From contig JBBCBC010000007.1 in assembly GCA_037126765.1 (NCBI GenBank), positions 40,589,394 through 40,653,393 of the forward strand: a stretch of 64,000 nucleotides of DNA, written 5' to 3'. The translations under genes and the position numbers were made by a program. Each line of letters opens with the position of its first letter. The stretch's first letter is position 1. The notes beneath the pieces were generated by a model. It searched no databases. It was not told the DNA's origin and saw nothing but the letters and a program-made list of their open reading frames with translations. This stretch comes from Stenogyne calaminthoides (Eukaryota; Streptophyta; Magnoliopsida; Lamiales; Lamiaceae). This document shows positions 12,120-24,440 of this stretch, piece by piece.

Positions 12120-12225
12120 TGTGCATGTGACAGTGGTCAAGTGGCCAGTGTGGTTATTTCCCCCTGGATGGGGCAGGTTCGAAATCTGATAACCCATGGC
12201 CTTTTTTTATTTTTTATTTTCTTGT
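12120..12225 (+). mobile_element. tRNA-derived SINE head
   Basis: The sequence GTGGTCAAGTGGCCAGTGTG resembles a Pol III A box (TGGTCAAGTGG). About 35 bases later GGTTCGAAATC is a near-perfect B box, followed by a T-rich tail (CCTTTTTTTATTTTTTATTTT). This is the order of a plant tRNA-related SINE. There is no tRNA fold with a 3' acceptor, so it is not a tRNA gene. Target duplications were not resolved. Confidence 0.55.
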
Positions 12226-12439
12226 ACCTCTTTACTTTTGTGCCATTTCCCTACCTTCATGCCACATCTAAATTAGTTTAAAATCACTTGTCTTATGTCT
12301 TTTACTAATTCAACTAATAAAAATAATAACTACAAAAAATTCATTTAATTTTATTAATTTATGTATTATATTCAAATTTTAATTTTTTTTTCATCAAATT
12401 ACAGTTTAAATTCATTTTAGTCTTATTTTTAAAATTTTC

Positions 12440-13170
12440 TTCTTAATTCAACTAATTGTACTAATAGTATATACTATAACTAATATCAACTAATACTATA
12501 ATTCATATCAAATGATACTACAGTTTATATCAATTAATACTATAGCTCATATCACCTAATAATGTAGCTCATATTATCAACTAATAATATATATTATATA
12601 TATGAGTATATATGATATGGTTGTCCAAATAAAAATAGTAACTAATATTATTGCTCAAATCAATTATAGTACGTGAATTAATACTATAGATAAACTATAG
12701 TTTATATCAAGTAATATTATAGCTCATAACATCTAATACTATAGCTCATATCAAGTAATACTATAGTTCATATAATCTAATACTATATCTTATATGATTG
12801 CCCAAATAATGATAGTAATTAATACTATTGATACTATACAATACATGAATTAGTACTATAAATAATATTATACCTCATACCAACTAATACTATAGTTCAT
12901 ACCAATTAATACTATAGCTCATATTATTATCAATTAATAGTATATATGTGATTTTATATGATATGGTTATCCAAATAAACATAGTAACTAATACTATTGT
13001 TGAAATCAACTAATACAATACTATATATGTGGTTTTATATGATATGGTTGCCCAAATAAACATAGTAACTAATACTGTTGTTCAAAGCAACTAATACAAT
13101 ACGTGAATTACTATATATTACTATAGCTCATATAAACATCTAATACTACAACTCATATTATCAATTAATA
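12440..13170. repeat. TACTATAGCTCATATCA minisatellite, block 1
   Basis: Units close to CTAATACTATAGCTCATATCA (about 21-24 bp) repeat many times with substitutions. A longer period is superimposed: TATATGATATGGTTGTCCAA and the following ATAGTAACTAATACTATTG recur near 12605, 12785, 12955 and 13038. No open frame crosses it. It could be subterminal repeats of a large DNA transposon, but no ends were found. Confidence 0.75.
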
Positions 13171-13391
13171 GTATAAACCTTTTGCTATCCCACTGGAAGT
13201 TTGAATTACTAATATTGCATAACATAAAAGTACAAACATATGTCCATTCTTCGGACTTTTGCATACAATATTCAAAAACTAGCATAGCTCTAAGAAAACT
13301 TTTCAAGTAATATAAGAAAGAAATACTAAAGAATAAGAACATTCTGAGAGCAAATTTTCACCGTGTTCATGTAACCAAAATGCATCACTAC

Positions 13392-13475
13392 ATTTTTTGA
13401 CCACCTAGAATGCTTGAAGAAGCAACATCCCCATCTTCCGTGACTCCAACCTTATGCTTCTTATTTAGGCCTGCA
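13392..13475 (-). other. Possible terminal coding exon, unidentified
   Basis: On the minus strand an AG (TGCAG) is followed by a frame reading LNKKHKVGVTEDGDVASSS then ILGGQKM and a TAG stop. Its composition is protein-like, but the family is not recognised. With the coding-like patch at 15169-15260 and the leader-like sequence at 15867-16080 it may be the end of one minus-strand gene, or a gene fragment carried by a transposon. Weak. Confidence 0.25.
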
Positions 13476-14009
13476 GTCTTTCAAGCAACACTGCTTACTC
13501 ATTTTCCCTATCGTTCAATTAAAACAAAAAACAAAATATTAAGCAAGAACATAACAGCAGCAAGAATCACATTTAAGTAACAAAAACTTTCAAGAAATAA
13601 TTTCAGCAATTTATTAAATTAGATTCAAATTCATAATTGCTCTCTTCCAAAATGCTATAAAAAAAACTAATGATCTTCACAACAACCTAATTTATACACA
13701 TCTCATCTTCTCTCATAAATAAATTCAATGTAGACGAAAAGTTTCTACTTAATCATTTCATTAGACACATGGAAGACATCACATGGTAGGCATAACACCC
13801 CTCCCATCATTCATTATTGTAGAAATTTTAAATATTTTAAAATCCTACTAGCAACTTAAACTTGTTTCACTAAAATAAAAGACTCCAAAACTGAAACATA
13901 AATACATCGTCAAAATAAAGAAGTATGAGTATGACATGGAGCACTAGGTGCAATCCATAAAAGCATCTGGTTAGAATGACATGACAGCAGAAAGGGTCAT
14001 ATGTATTAC

Positions 14010-14285
14010 AAGAACCTAATACTATAGCTTATTTCCACTTATACTATAGCTCATATATACTTATACTATACCTCATACCCTCTACTACCATAGCTCATAT
14101 CACCTAATACTATAGCTTATTTCCACTAATACTAAAGCTCAAATCATTTAATACTATAGCTCTTATACACTTATACTATAACTCATATCATGTAATACTA
14201 TAGCTTATGTAAACTAATACTTTAGCTAATATCACCTAATACTATAGCTCATTTCCACTAATACTATAGTAAATATCACATCAAA
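14010..14285. repeat. TACTATAGCTCATATCA minisatellite, block 2
   Basis: The same 21-23 bp unit as at 12440-13170 returns for about 12 copies (CTAATACTATAGCTTATTTCC, CTTATACTATAGCTCATATA). The two blocks are separated by about 840 bp of non-repeat sequence with a coding-like patch at 13392-13480. Confidence 0.75.
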
Positions 14286-15168
14286 AAAGAGTTTTTCGTA
14301 TTTACAGAACTGATATTTAGGATAACAAACTTGTTCTTTACAAGAGGAACACATGATATCATAATCGGAAAATGAGAATTTGGTATTTACTCAAGTAGGA
14401 AGAACTTCACTACATAGTCCATACACTATTCCTATAAAGAATTGGTTTTCTTCATTGTGTGACCACTTAGTAGCTCACTAAGAAAGACTTGAACATGCAA
14501 CTAAGATGGATGGGGTCCAAGAAAGCCCTTAAACAGAAGCAAACAAAACTTTTAATCATACTAAATAGAATATGAGTTATTCTAAGAGCCACACACGTGA
14601 ACTACTGCAATCGCAAGCAAAAGAAATAGTAATTGTCAATCAGTCTATATATATGAAGTAGGTAGCAATGATTAAGGAACATTAGAAACTTCAGTTTGCA
14701 AGAAAAACATTTTGATTCTTGTCCACCACCCAGAAACTTCACTATTTATAATTGAAAACATCATCATCTACCTTAAAATGGATGCATAGAAATTCCCAAA
14801 TTCCTTAAAACATCATCAATCAAGCTTAACAACAAAAAATCAACATATCTTGTACAAGAAAATGACATTCATAGAAATTCCCAAGCTCTCAACTCACATT
14901 ATAGAAACTTTATCTCTCTCACATGAACTATTTCACTAACTTACCTCTTTCTTTAAGCAAACCTCTGTTCTAGTCTCTGTCTTCTTTAGAATACTCAACT
15001 CCTTAATCCAATCTCAGCTTCCCTACAATTATTAAACTATTTATCATTGATAATCTAGTTATTATCACATAATAATTAGAGGGGCAGAATCCCTAAACAA
15101 ATTGGATATCTGATAAACTTGTAACATTTTGATTTGCATATCTAGAGTGAAAATTAAAATTTGAGAAC

Positions 15169-15260
15169 TCACCCGTTACAGAGTGTCGACAGCTCTTCGT
15201 CATAATAGTCATCCGATAAGCTGAAAAAGAGTCGTCCCTTCGAGGTTAAACAAGTATGAC
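15169..15260 (-). other. Possible internal exon, unidentified
   Basis: A minus-strand frame reads KGRLFFSLSDDYYDEELSTL then CNG before a consensus donor (ACGG|GTGAGT at about 15165-15172). The acceptor is unclear and alternative frames have stops. The patch has higher GC than its flanks and protein-like composition. Family not recognised. Confidence 0.25.
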
Positions 15261-15866
15261 ATAGTTCATGTCAGTAGCTCGTCTTTTCACCTCTCATTAT
15301 AAGATCGATATAGATTAATATAACTAGTTAAACAAGTATTTATAGTTCAAACTTAGTCTTTGTTATGGAAATACCTAAGGTGTGCAAAGGTTTCAAAAAA
15401 ACATAAAATATGCATATGAACATAGATTAAATCCATTGACACAAACTATTAAAGAAAACTGGTAAATGGCAAAAAATACTAGGATATTATATCAGATAAT
15501 ACTCTTTAAAGCCTAAACACTAAAAGAAGCAACCCATCAATAGAACTCAAATGATCAGATTTAAGCACATCACCAGTATAATATACAGTGGCCAAAGCTC
15601 ATCTCATCACAATTAGAATGATGCCAATATATATGCTAACAAGCATAATTTTAGACTAAATAACGCAATCAAATGTACTAAAAAAGAGAGTCAATTTGAA
15701 CAAAAACTTCACATAATAGTACATGTACAAGAAAATACTATCAACTGAGTATAATGGGCACAAAAGATACCACTATTAAAAAGTGAATAAAATCAATTAG
15801 GGGTTAACAAAACACATAATCGCTCGCAAAACACAAGTATTAAAATACAATGCAGGTTACCTCTTG

Positions 15867-16080
15867 GACAAAATAAAACCAAAAAGAATTTGGAAACCGT
15901 CGATTGAAGACCCTCGAAACACCGAAAATCAAAATTGATAGTGAAAGATTAATTGTCGATTTGGAAACTGATCGAAAACACCGAAAACCACAATCACGTG
16001 TCAGTTTACGAGTATTGGCAAACCATTCTCTGTGATCTCTGTGCGAGCGTGCGCGGAGCTAGGGTTAGAGAGAGAGAGCT
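15867..16080 (-). other. Possible 5' leader exon of a minus-strand transcript
   Basis: The minus strand shows CTCTCTCTAACCCTAGCTCC and GTTTTCGGTGTTTTCG text like a plant 5' UTR, ending in a donor (CCAAGAG|GTAACCT) at 15866. It faces the plus-strand coding-like stretch at 16398, so 16081-16397 could be a divergent promoter. No start codon with a long frame was found. Confidence 0.25.
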
Positions 16081-16259
16081 GAAGAAAAAAATGAAGGAAA
16101 AATTAAAAAGAAAGGAAAAAATTAGGTTTATATACTGACACATTTAATGACCCATTTTTAGAAGAACTAATGACTTATAGGTCAAAAAAATAGAATTCAA
16201 TAACTCAACGGTCCAACACACTTTTTAAATAACTCTCAGGTTCAAAAAATGGGGATGAA

Positions 16260-17260
16260 AACTCTATAATACCCCCACACCATCTTATCATCAATCACTC
16301 AATCAATCACACAACTCTCCTTTCTCATTTCTCTTCTTCCACTCTCTATCTTCTCTCCTCCCCAAAATCGCTACACCACCACCTAACCAACACACAAATG
16401 GCGGCGCAATGGAGATGGTGGATCTGGTTTTTAGCATGGCCAACTTGCGCGGGTGGATTATGGAGGCGGGCACTCCTCCCTCCAATCTCTTCTTGCCGGG
16501 TCGCTGGCTTTTTGACCACTCCATCGCCCATGTCCGCCTCACTCCCCAAAATCGCTCTTTTTTTCCTTCCAAATACTAACACATCTTCACTCTCTCACAT
16601 CCACCACCCAAAATACTTCGCTCGCCACGTCCCCACCCCACCCAGAAACCGCCGCGGCCACCCGCGCGATGGTCTTCCAGAGGCGGTTCCGCCGCCAGAT
16701 CGATAATCTCAAGGTAAAAAATTGCCGCCGCCTTAGATCTTATTTTTTTTTAATCTGTAAAAAATCTCACGGTAAAAAATTGCCCCATCGCTGCCGATTT
16801 TGGACTGAGTTGGGGCCAATTTATCTCTTACTTTTGTTTGATATAATTGTTTGATGATTTTCTTTTGACGAAATCGTTGGGTTTTGGGGGTTTCTGAATT
16901 TTGTATTTGATGATGATGAGGATGAAATTTGATTCGAACGATGATAAATTTTTGTTTGATAAAATTGTTTGAGGATTTGATTCGAAATTCTAATCCAATT
17001 TTTTTTTGATGAAATTTGCTTAAATTTGTTACATATGATCTTCCGGAGATTGGGGGAAGATGCATCTGGATTTGAGGTTGGAGATGAATATGTGCATGTT
17101 GGGTCCGAGTCAAGATCTGCAACTCGCTGAGTTCGTGATGGAGGAGCATCCGAGTTACAACACTGAGTCACCCGAGTCACGCTCTGAGTCACTGATTTTG
17201 AAGATGAACATGTTCATCCAATTAATGAACATGTTCATGTATTTACAAGAAGATATGTAA
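16260..17260 (+). other. GC-richer gene-like stretch, unassigned
   Basis: After a CT-rich leader-like run (16310-16390) there is an ATG at 16398 with a 102-codon frame, and an overlapping ATG near 16408 reading MEMVDLVFSMANLRGWIM. Neither resembles a known family. An AAG|GTAAAA donor-like site lies at about 16713, and a second coding-like patch at 17060-17200 contains several GAGTCA words. It may be a captured or decayed gene 5' end. Function unknown. Confidence 0.25.
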
Positions 17261-17789
17261 ATATGTAAATTTTGAGATTTTTACAAGAAGATATGTAAAT
17301 TTTTGCATTTTTTAAATTTGTATATGAATTTTTTAAATTGTAATATTTTTCTTTTTTATTGAATTTTGTGAATTTTGCAATTTTATGAAAGTATGATTTA
17401 ACATAAATATGAATATATGGAAATAAGGGTTTACCAATAAATTTGCTTGGTTTCTGAAATTGAATTATAAAAACTGAAAGAAAGAAAAATGGGCGTGCAG
17501 AGTGAAAGAGTGGGGAAGAAGAGTGACTTGAGAAAATGGGAGTGATTTGAGAAAGTTGTTTTTTAGTACATTGGGAGACGTGCGCCTCTCAGTTGCAATA
17601 TGTCCAAAATAAGGGTAACTTAGTCTTTATAGTATAGTTTTATGGACCTAAGAGTGATTTTAAAAAGGGAGTGAACCTAAGAGTATTTTTGGAAGGTATA
17701 ATGGACCTTAGAGTGAGTTACTCTTTTTAGAATGGATAGTGGTGCACGGTTTTGTAATTGGTGAAACAGTTTCATATAAAACTTTGCCA

Positions 17790-18110
17790 TTTTTTTTTCT
17801 CATTATTATTTTTTAATATTTATTTAAAATATTTTTTCCCAATTTTTTTTCATATATTTTATAAATTAACATGGTAAAAATAAAAATATTTAATTTAATT
17901 AGATAGATTAAAAACATTAATATATAGTATTAAGATTAAGATCAAGATGATCAATCAAAATAACAAAGATTTTTTTTTCATTATTATTTTTAAATATTTA
18001 TTTAAAAGATTTTTTCTATTTTTTCTTACCAATTTTTTTTTTTTTCCATAATACTTATTCCAAAGTATTATTTTTTCCCAAATATTTTTTCTCCAAAGAT
18101 TTTTTTTTTG
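17790..18110. repeat. AT-rich TTATTATTTTTTAATATTTATTT repeat
   Basis: Two or three copies of a roughly 40-bp unit (CATTATTATTTTTTAATATT, TATTTAAAATATTTTTTCCC) separated by spacer. The same unit occurs three times at 42255-42480. No coding content. Confidence 0.5.
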
Positions 18111-18119
18111 ATATTTTGA

Positions 18120-18952
18120 TAATTCACTTTAATATGTATTTCGAAAAACTTTATAATAATATACTCACTCCTGGGCTGAACTATCTTACTCCATTATTGA
18201 GAAGAGACTCATTGAGTGAAAAAAATAATATAAGTGGAGTTGCTGGTGGAAACCTTTTGGCTCTGATACCATGAAATATTTACAACTCTGCAAATAACAA
18301 AGAACATGTGGTATCCACTTTAATTACAAATTGAGCGAACAAATAAAGCAAACATTAAAAGCAATAAATATTAAATTAAGCAAATAAATTCTGAGTAAAA
18401 AAAAATTACACAACATAAAAAAACAATAAATATTAAATTAATTTAAGAAATTTTGATTAAAAAAATACAAACATGAAAGAAATAAATATTAAATTAAGCT
18501 AAGAAATTCTGATTAAAAAATAAAGAAAGTATCAAGCATGGTGTGTGGCATGAGTTAAAGTATCAGGCATGAGTTTTTCGTGTGTCCGCAAAAATGTTAG
18601 ATGGATCTTTTGTAAATTGCAATAAACATTCATAACTAATTTAAAACTAATTCAAAACTCAAATTACTTAACTCGGTACTTCTTAAGATATAAAAAACAA
18701 AATCTTAAATAAATACAAAATCAGATTAACAAATTCATCAATTAGAAGAATCGTATATGAACAGAAAAAAAAAAACTCATTCACAACTAATATAACACTC
18801 AAATTACTTACCTGCAATATAAAAAAACTCCCTGCAATATACAAAATAAATTCACAATTGCAATAAACATTCATTACTCATTCAAAACTCAAATTAGAAA
18901 ACAAAACCAGATTAAATATAAAACACAAAGCCAGATTAACGAATTCATCACA
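18120..18952 (-). repeat. LTR-like block with primer-binding site, copy 2
   Basis: This matches 9060-9890, including the Helitron-like left part (GAGAAGAGACTCATTGAGTG) and a perfect TGGTATCAGAGCCA primer-type site on the minus strand (18258-18271). The LTR-like block runs right from 18272 (TGAAATATTTACAACTCTGC). Homology stops near 18952, inside the tandem unit. It is a second copy of a composite unit and has no pol genes. Confidence 0.5.
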
Positions 18953-19331
18953 TTCATCGAAAATCGACCAATTCTACTTTTTTGTTTGACAATGACAATG
19001 ACCTGATTTTCGACTAAAGGATGGCCATGTAGCGGATGTGAATGAGGTTCTTGTAAATTTTTAACATATATATAATTTAAGAGTAGGTTTTGCGTGAGAC
19101 TTCTCACGGTGAGACATAATATAATTTGAAAATGACACTTTAACATTTTAAAATGGTTGGATGTATTAATGCGCTAATTTATGAACAATCTCACCAGTAG
19201 ACATTCCAACCTAAGTTTTTGCCTAATTTAAAATTCTTTTCAACTCCGTTTCAACAAATAATGTATCAAATTAGATTTTCAACAATCTTTAATTAGATAT
19301 CCATATTGCATGTATAATTTTTTTTAAAAAT

Positions 19332-19466
19332 GTCAATTCAGGGTCTGAAAGATGATAAATCTATCAATTTAAGGCCTGAAAGATTTTTTCTATCGATTCA
19401 AGGCCTGGAAGATAGAAAACTATCAATCCAGGGTCTGAAAGATAGAAACTATCAATTTGAGGCTCA
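19332..19466. repeat. 30-bp minisatellite, about 4.5 copies
   Basis: Units of 29-31 bp with consensus TCAATTCAGGGTCTGAAAGA followed by TAGAAACTA repeat four and a half times with few changes. No gene context. Confidence 0.8.
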
Positions 19467-19529
19467 CACATCTTAATGCCATGTTTGACACTTATATTTC
19501 ATGTCCTTATTTCAGGTCCTTATTTTAAT

Positions 19530-19648
19530 TATCATTTCTGATTAACAATTGTAATTAACTACTCAATGATTATAATTATCATTTCCGATTAACAATTTTA
19601 ATTCACTACTCAATGATTATAATTATCATTTCCGATTAACAATTTGAA
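19530..19648. repeat. 47-bp tandem repeat, about 2.4 copies
   Basis: The unit begins AATTATCATTTCCGATTAAC and ends ACTACTCAATGATTAT. Copies are nearly identical, so the duplication is recent. It lies about 110 bp left of the copia insertion. Confidence 0.8.
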
Positions 19649-19764
19649 TCAAAACCCTAAAGATCACTAATAATCGTAAACACATGATATGAGATAGAAA
19701 TCCAGAACATTTGAGATCATTCAAAACCTTTAACTTGCAACCCGTAGTTGAAAAATAATACTCC

Positions 19765-20399
19765 TGTTAATGCAGAAACGTAATACCTGAAAGAGAATCA
19801 ACTAATATTGTTTCCCTCTGCAACTAATACCCTTAGCCCAGAAAACAGAAAATCAACAACACAAATCAAACAAAAAACGCAACAATGATTTTACGTGGTT
19901 CGATCGAAGTGATCTATATCCACGGAGGATCAGGGATGACTTTCACTATCACACAATCCACCGATTACAAGATACAATCGCTCAATTCACAGAGCATTCA
20001 CCGAGTTCTTATCGTTATGAATATGAACCTTAAAACTCAACTTGAATTATGCTTTCTCAATGATTCCAGATGAAAACTGAATGACTAAACTCTAATATAT
20101 AACAGAACCTAAACCCCCTCAACAACCCGTAACAGATTCTTGCGTGTAACTGCTCGTCTTACTCTCCGTTGCCCGCTTTTCATAACGAAAATAACGAACT
20201 CAACGACATTTTCATCCTGAAGAACTCAACAGCCCATTTCATCCTGAATAACTCAGTGGCCTAATTCATCTTGAATTGCAATTTTTCCATCCTGATAAGC
20301 TAAATCCTTTAGACAAAGAAGAGTAACTCCACAATATTAGCTTCGACTTTGAGCATTATTAGTTGGGCTTTATTCTTTGATATTGCATTTACATCATCA
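19765..20399 (-). repeat. 3' LTR of the copia element
   Basis: 635 bp, TG...CA bounded, close match to 24461-25120. It contains the TTTAGACAAAGAAGAGTAAC and TTGGGCTTTATTCTTTGATA blocks seen in its partner. It is 25 bp shorter because the partner has an extra tandem unit. Confidence 0.93.
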
Positions 20400-20456
20400 A
20401 TTATCCACCTCAATGCAATGATCATCCCATCCTTTCCTCAATCTCTCTGTTTGAAC

Positions 20457-22193
20457 TCAGAGAGTGCACACTGATCTGAGTTTGATCAAACTCTGACAGT
20501 GTTGGAACTTTGAACAAGGCAAAGCCTTTGTAAACATATCAGCAACATTGTCTTTAGTAGGGACTTTGCTTACAGCAACAATGTTCTTCTCTACCACATC
20601 TCTAACAAAATGAAGCCTCACATCAATGTGCTTAGACCTCTCATGAAAAACCTGATGTTTAACTAAGTGAAGAGTACTTTGATTGTCACATTTGATTGTA
20701 ACAACTTTCTGCAAAATCTCAAACTCCTTCACAATCCCTTTCAACCACATTGCCTCTTTCACTGCTTCTGTCATAGCCATGTATTCTGCTTCAGTTGTGG
20801 AGAGAGCCACTACTGATTGAAGAACAACTCTCCAACTGATAGCAGTACCATATAAAATAAACACATATCCACTGAGAGATTTTCTAGTGTCCACACTACC
20901 AGCAAATCTGAGTCCACAAATCCCTGAAGTGGATTTCTCACATCTTCTGACTTCTCAAACATGAGACCTAAATATGTTGATCCATTTAGATATCTCATGA
21001 TCCACTTTAGAGCATCCCAATGAGGTCTTCCAGGATTGGCCATGAACCTGCTCACTAAACTGATAGCATGAACAAGGTCAGGCGTGCTGCAAACCATAGA
21101 ATACATGATGCTTCCCACAACATTAACATAAGGAACCTTACTCATCCATATCTTCTCCAACTCAGTTTTAGGTGACTGAGCTTTAGTTAACTTGAATTGC
21201 TGACTTAAGGGTGTACTCACAACCTTTGACTGATGCATTTGAAATCTCTTCAACACCTTCTGAAGGTAGTCTCTCTGAGATAAGAACAACTTCCCAGCTT
21301 TCCTATCCCTTATGATATCCATGCCCATAATTCTCTTGGCATCCCCCAAGTATTTCATGTCAAACTTTCCACTCAACTTAGCTTTCAAACTGTTGACCTT
21401 ACTCATACTTTTACTTGCAATCAGCATATCATCTACATAGAGTAGAAGATATGTAATAACCTGATCATCTTGCTTCTCTAGATACACACAATTGTCATAA
21501 CTACATCTCTGAAACCCAACTGATAACATGAAGCTTTCAATCTTCTTGTACCATTGCCTTGGACTTTGCTTCAACCCATACAAGGACTTCTTCAGCAAAC
21601 ACATTTTTTTTCTCATTTTCTGAAGTAATGAAGCCCTCAGGCTGTTGCATGTAGATAGTCTCCACTAAGTCTCCATGTACGATGCAGTCTTTACTTCTAG
21701 TTGTTGAAGCTCAAGATCTTCCCGATTCACCTTTGACAACAATAATCTAATTAAACAATGTTTTACAACTGGAGAAAACACTTCATTGAAATCAATACCT
21801 TCTCTTTGTGTAAAACCTCTAGCAACAAGTCTAGCTTTAAATCTCACACTTTCAAAAGTGCTTACTTCAACTTTTCTTTTGAAGATCCATTTGCAGCTAA
21901 TTGTCTTTTGTTGGTTTGGCCTATCCACCAAGTGATAGAAACAATCCACTTATCACTGTCATAGCAACAATCCACTTATCACTGTCATTACTTGAAATAA
22001 CCTCTTTATAACTTTGAGGCTCTTGGTACTCTATTTCTTTTGCATTGACAAGGGCATACACCATATCTGCATGCCCAAATCTGGTAGGAGGGTGTATCTG
22101 CCTTCTGAGTCTGTCTCTTGCAAGGTTATAGTTTCTGAGATCAAGGCCTTCTGCACCAGCATTCTGATTGTCCTCATTCTGGTCCAGGTCCAT
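20457..22193 (-). pseudogene. copia reverse transcriptase and RNase H
   Basis: RT begins near 22193 (QPHPPTRFGH-type hinge, then KEVISSNDSDKWIVAM). A 26-bp tandem duplication (21940-21965 and 21966-21991) shifts the frame. The palm follows (KWIFKRKVEV, KARLVARGFTQREGIDFNEV, SLYGLKQSPRQWY) with the catalytic YVDDM in LLLYVDDMLIASKS. A further shift near 20810-20894 leads into RNase H (STTEAEYMAMTEAVKEAMWL, KCDNQSTLHLVKHQVFHERS). It ends at 20457, just before the 3' LTR. Confidence 0.9.
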
Positions 22194-22321
22194 CTGATCA
22201 TCTTCTTCAGCTTGTTCTGATCATTGTTGATGTAAGCACTAGGTTCTGTCTGTTATGATGCAGTCTCCACCTCAACAGAATGATTATCATCTACTAAGTT
22301 TCCATCAACATCTTGTGCTGG

Positions 22322-23825
22322 TCAATTGTGCTTATATCCCATAACATTCTCATTGAAAGTTACATCTCTACTGATGATGCATTTTCTCTGACCAGGATCA
22401 ATACACCACAATTTGTACCCTTTCACACCTCTAGGGTAGCCAACAAATACACATCTTAGAGTCCTTGGTTCAAGCTTATCTTGTCTAATATGAGCAAAAG
22501 TCAAACATCTAAATACTTTCAAACTATGATAACCAGAAAGTTTCCCATACCATAATTCATCAAGGGTCTTACACTCAATAGCAGATGAGAGTGACTTATT
22601 AATCATAAAACAAGCAGTGGACACAACTTCCCCCCAAAAGGTGTTAGGCATCTAAGCATCAACTAGCATGCATCTAACCCTCTCCAGAATAGTTCTATTC
22701 ATTCTCTCAGCTAATCCATTTTGTTGTGGATTAGCTGGGGTTGTTCTATGCCTAGTGATGTCCTTCTCAGTACAATACTTTTGAAAATCTTCAGAAACAT
22801 ACTCCAACCCATTCTCTGTTCTAAGATGTTTTAGAGTTTTCCCATTCTTTGAATTTTTTAAATGCATTTGACTTATGCTTTAAAATGATCACCCACACTT
22901 TTCTACTATAATCATCAATAAGAGTCATGAAGTATTTACCTCCATTGTGAGTTTCAACTCTTGATGGTCCCCATATGTCAGAATATATGTAATCCAGAAG
23001 CTGTTGTGTATTGTGAACTCCCTTCTTGAAGGATTGCTTCTTTGATTTCCCTAACACACAGTGATCACAGAATTCCAGCTTCACTGTCTTGCTTTCTCCA
23101 AATGCCTCTCTCTTAGCTAGCTCATTAAGACCTCTTTCACTGATGTGTCCAAGTCTCTTGTGCCATAGATTAACATCAAGATTGGACATAGTCACATCTA
23201 CAGATCCAGAAATGGAATTTCCCAGAAGAATGTAGAGCCCATTCTCCTTCTTACCTCTCATAACAACCCTTCCTTCTTTAGTAACATGAATGAAATCATC
23301 TTTAGTATTGAACTCATATCCCAGTAGATTCAGAGATCCAAGAGAGATCAGGTTTCTTTTCAACTCTGGAACAAATCTCACATTTGTGAGAATTCTCATC
23401 ACTCCATCAAACATCTTTAGTTTAATGGAGCCACTCCCTTTAACCTTACAAGCCTGATCATTTCATAGCAGTACAGAACCCCCATCAAATTTTCTCAAAT
23501 TTCTGAACAAATGCTCATTTGGACACATATGAAATGAGCAACCTGAATCCATAACCCACTCATTACTAATTCTCCCATCAGTAACTGTCATAGCTTCAGC
23601 ACTCTCATAGCCTTCATTTGCCACATTTGCATCTGTAGGTTTCTCTTCTGCTTTGGCCTTCTTATCAGGGCAATCTTTCTTTAGGTGTCCAGGTTTGTGA
23701 CATGAGAAGCACTTCATCTTCTCAACCCAATCTGCAGGAGTTTTCTGAGTATTTTGTTGCCCCTTTCCCTCTTGATTCTTCATCTTCTGGAATGGTTTCT
23801 TCCCTTTCTTGAACTTCACATTCAA
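22322..23825 (-). pseudogene. copia nucleocapsid, protease and integrase
   Basis: The zinc knuckle CFSCHKPGHLKKDC and aspartic protease motif MDSGCSFHMC are in the 23825-23463 part. After a stop, the GAG-pre-integrase HHCC zinc region (LWHKRLGHISERG, CDHCVLGKSKKQSF) and the catalytic core (YIYSDIWGPS, TLIDDYSRKVWV) follow. The core then shifts frame near 22821-22867 and continues with NPQQNGLAERMNRT, which carries the third catalytic acid. An in-frame TAG at 22652 precedes the integrase C-terminal part (CVFVGYPRGVKGYKLW). Not functional. Confidence 0.9.
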
Positions 23826-23867
23826 GCCTTAAGCTGTGCCTTGAGCTTGTTTCTTGTCAACATGAAT

Positions 23868-24428
23868 CTACAGGAACTTGGTCTTCAATGCAGTTTGAAT
23901 ATCATCATAACTGACTTGATTTTGTCTTCCAAACAGAAGTGCATCTTTGAAATTCTCCATGGATTTGGGCAGAGGATTTAACAACATCAGGGCATTGTCA
24001 TCATCTTCAAGTTTCACTTCAAGATTTTCCAGATCATTTGCTAACCGGTTGAATTCATCAAGCTGGTCACCAAGATTCTTATCTTCTGTCATCTTGAAGG
24101 CATGAAATTTCTGTTTAACATAGAACTTGTTAGTAATTGACTTTGTTTGGTACAATTCCTCCAATCTTTGAAGAACCTCTATGGCAGATTTTGCCTTAGC
24201 TACTTCTCGGAGTGGTTTGTCCCCCAAACACAGTATAATTGCACTATGTGCCTTCATCAGAATCTCATCCTTCTTTGCCTGATTTCCAGAAGAAGCCCAT
24301 TCAGTTGCTGAATGGAAAGCCTCCACCAATCCATGTTGAATGAGAAGAGCTCTCATCTTTATCTTCCACAGCCCGAAGTCATTCTTCCCTGTAAACTTTT
24401 CAACGTCCAGCTTCATTGATATTGTCAT
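23868..24428 (-). pseudogene. copia gag
   Basis: The frame starts MTISMKLDVEKFTGKNDFGL at 24428 and reads through the UBN2/gag-type capsid segment (ALLIQHGLVEAF, LYQTKSITNKFYVKQKFHAF, LGDQLDEFNRLANDLENLEV). It ends at a TAG at 23868. The same frame resumes downstream, so this stop and another before 23825 separate capsid from the zinc knuckle in what was one polyprotein. Confidence 0.9.
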
Positions 24429-24440
24429 AGTTGAGTTCTC

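Noticed and set aside
12130..12185. Possible tRNA gene
   Set aside because: A and B boxes are present but no acceptor stem or anticodon arm can be drawn; a SINE fits better.
10849..14285. CRISPR-like arrays
   Set aside because: Repeats are degenerate minisatellites without unique spacers, and this is plant nuclear DNA.
16733..17192. Overlapping minus-strand frames of 138 and 123 codons
   Set aside because: Asn/Ile/Gln-rich reading of AT-rich sequence; two frames equally open, no family.
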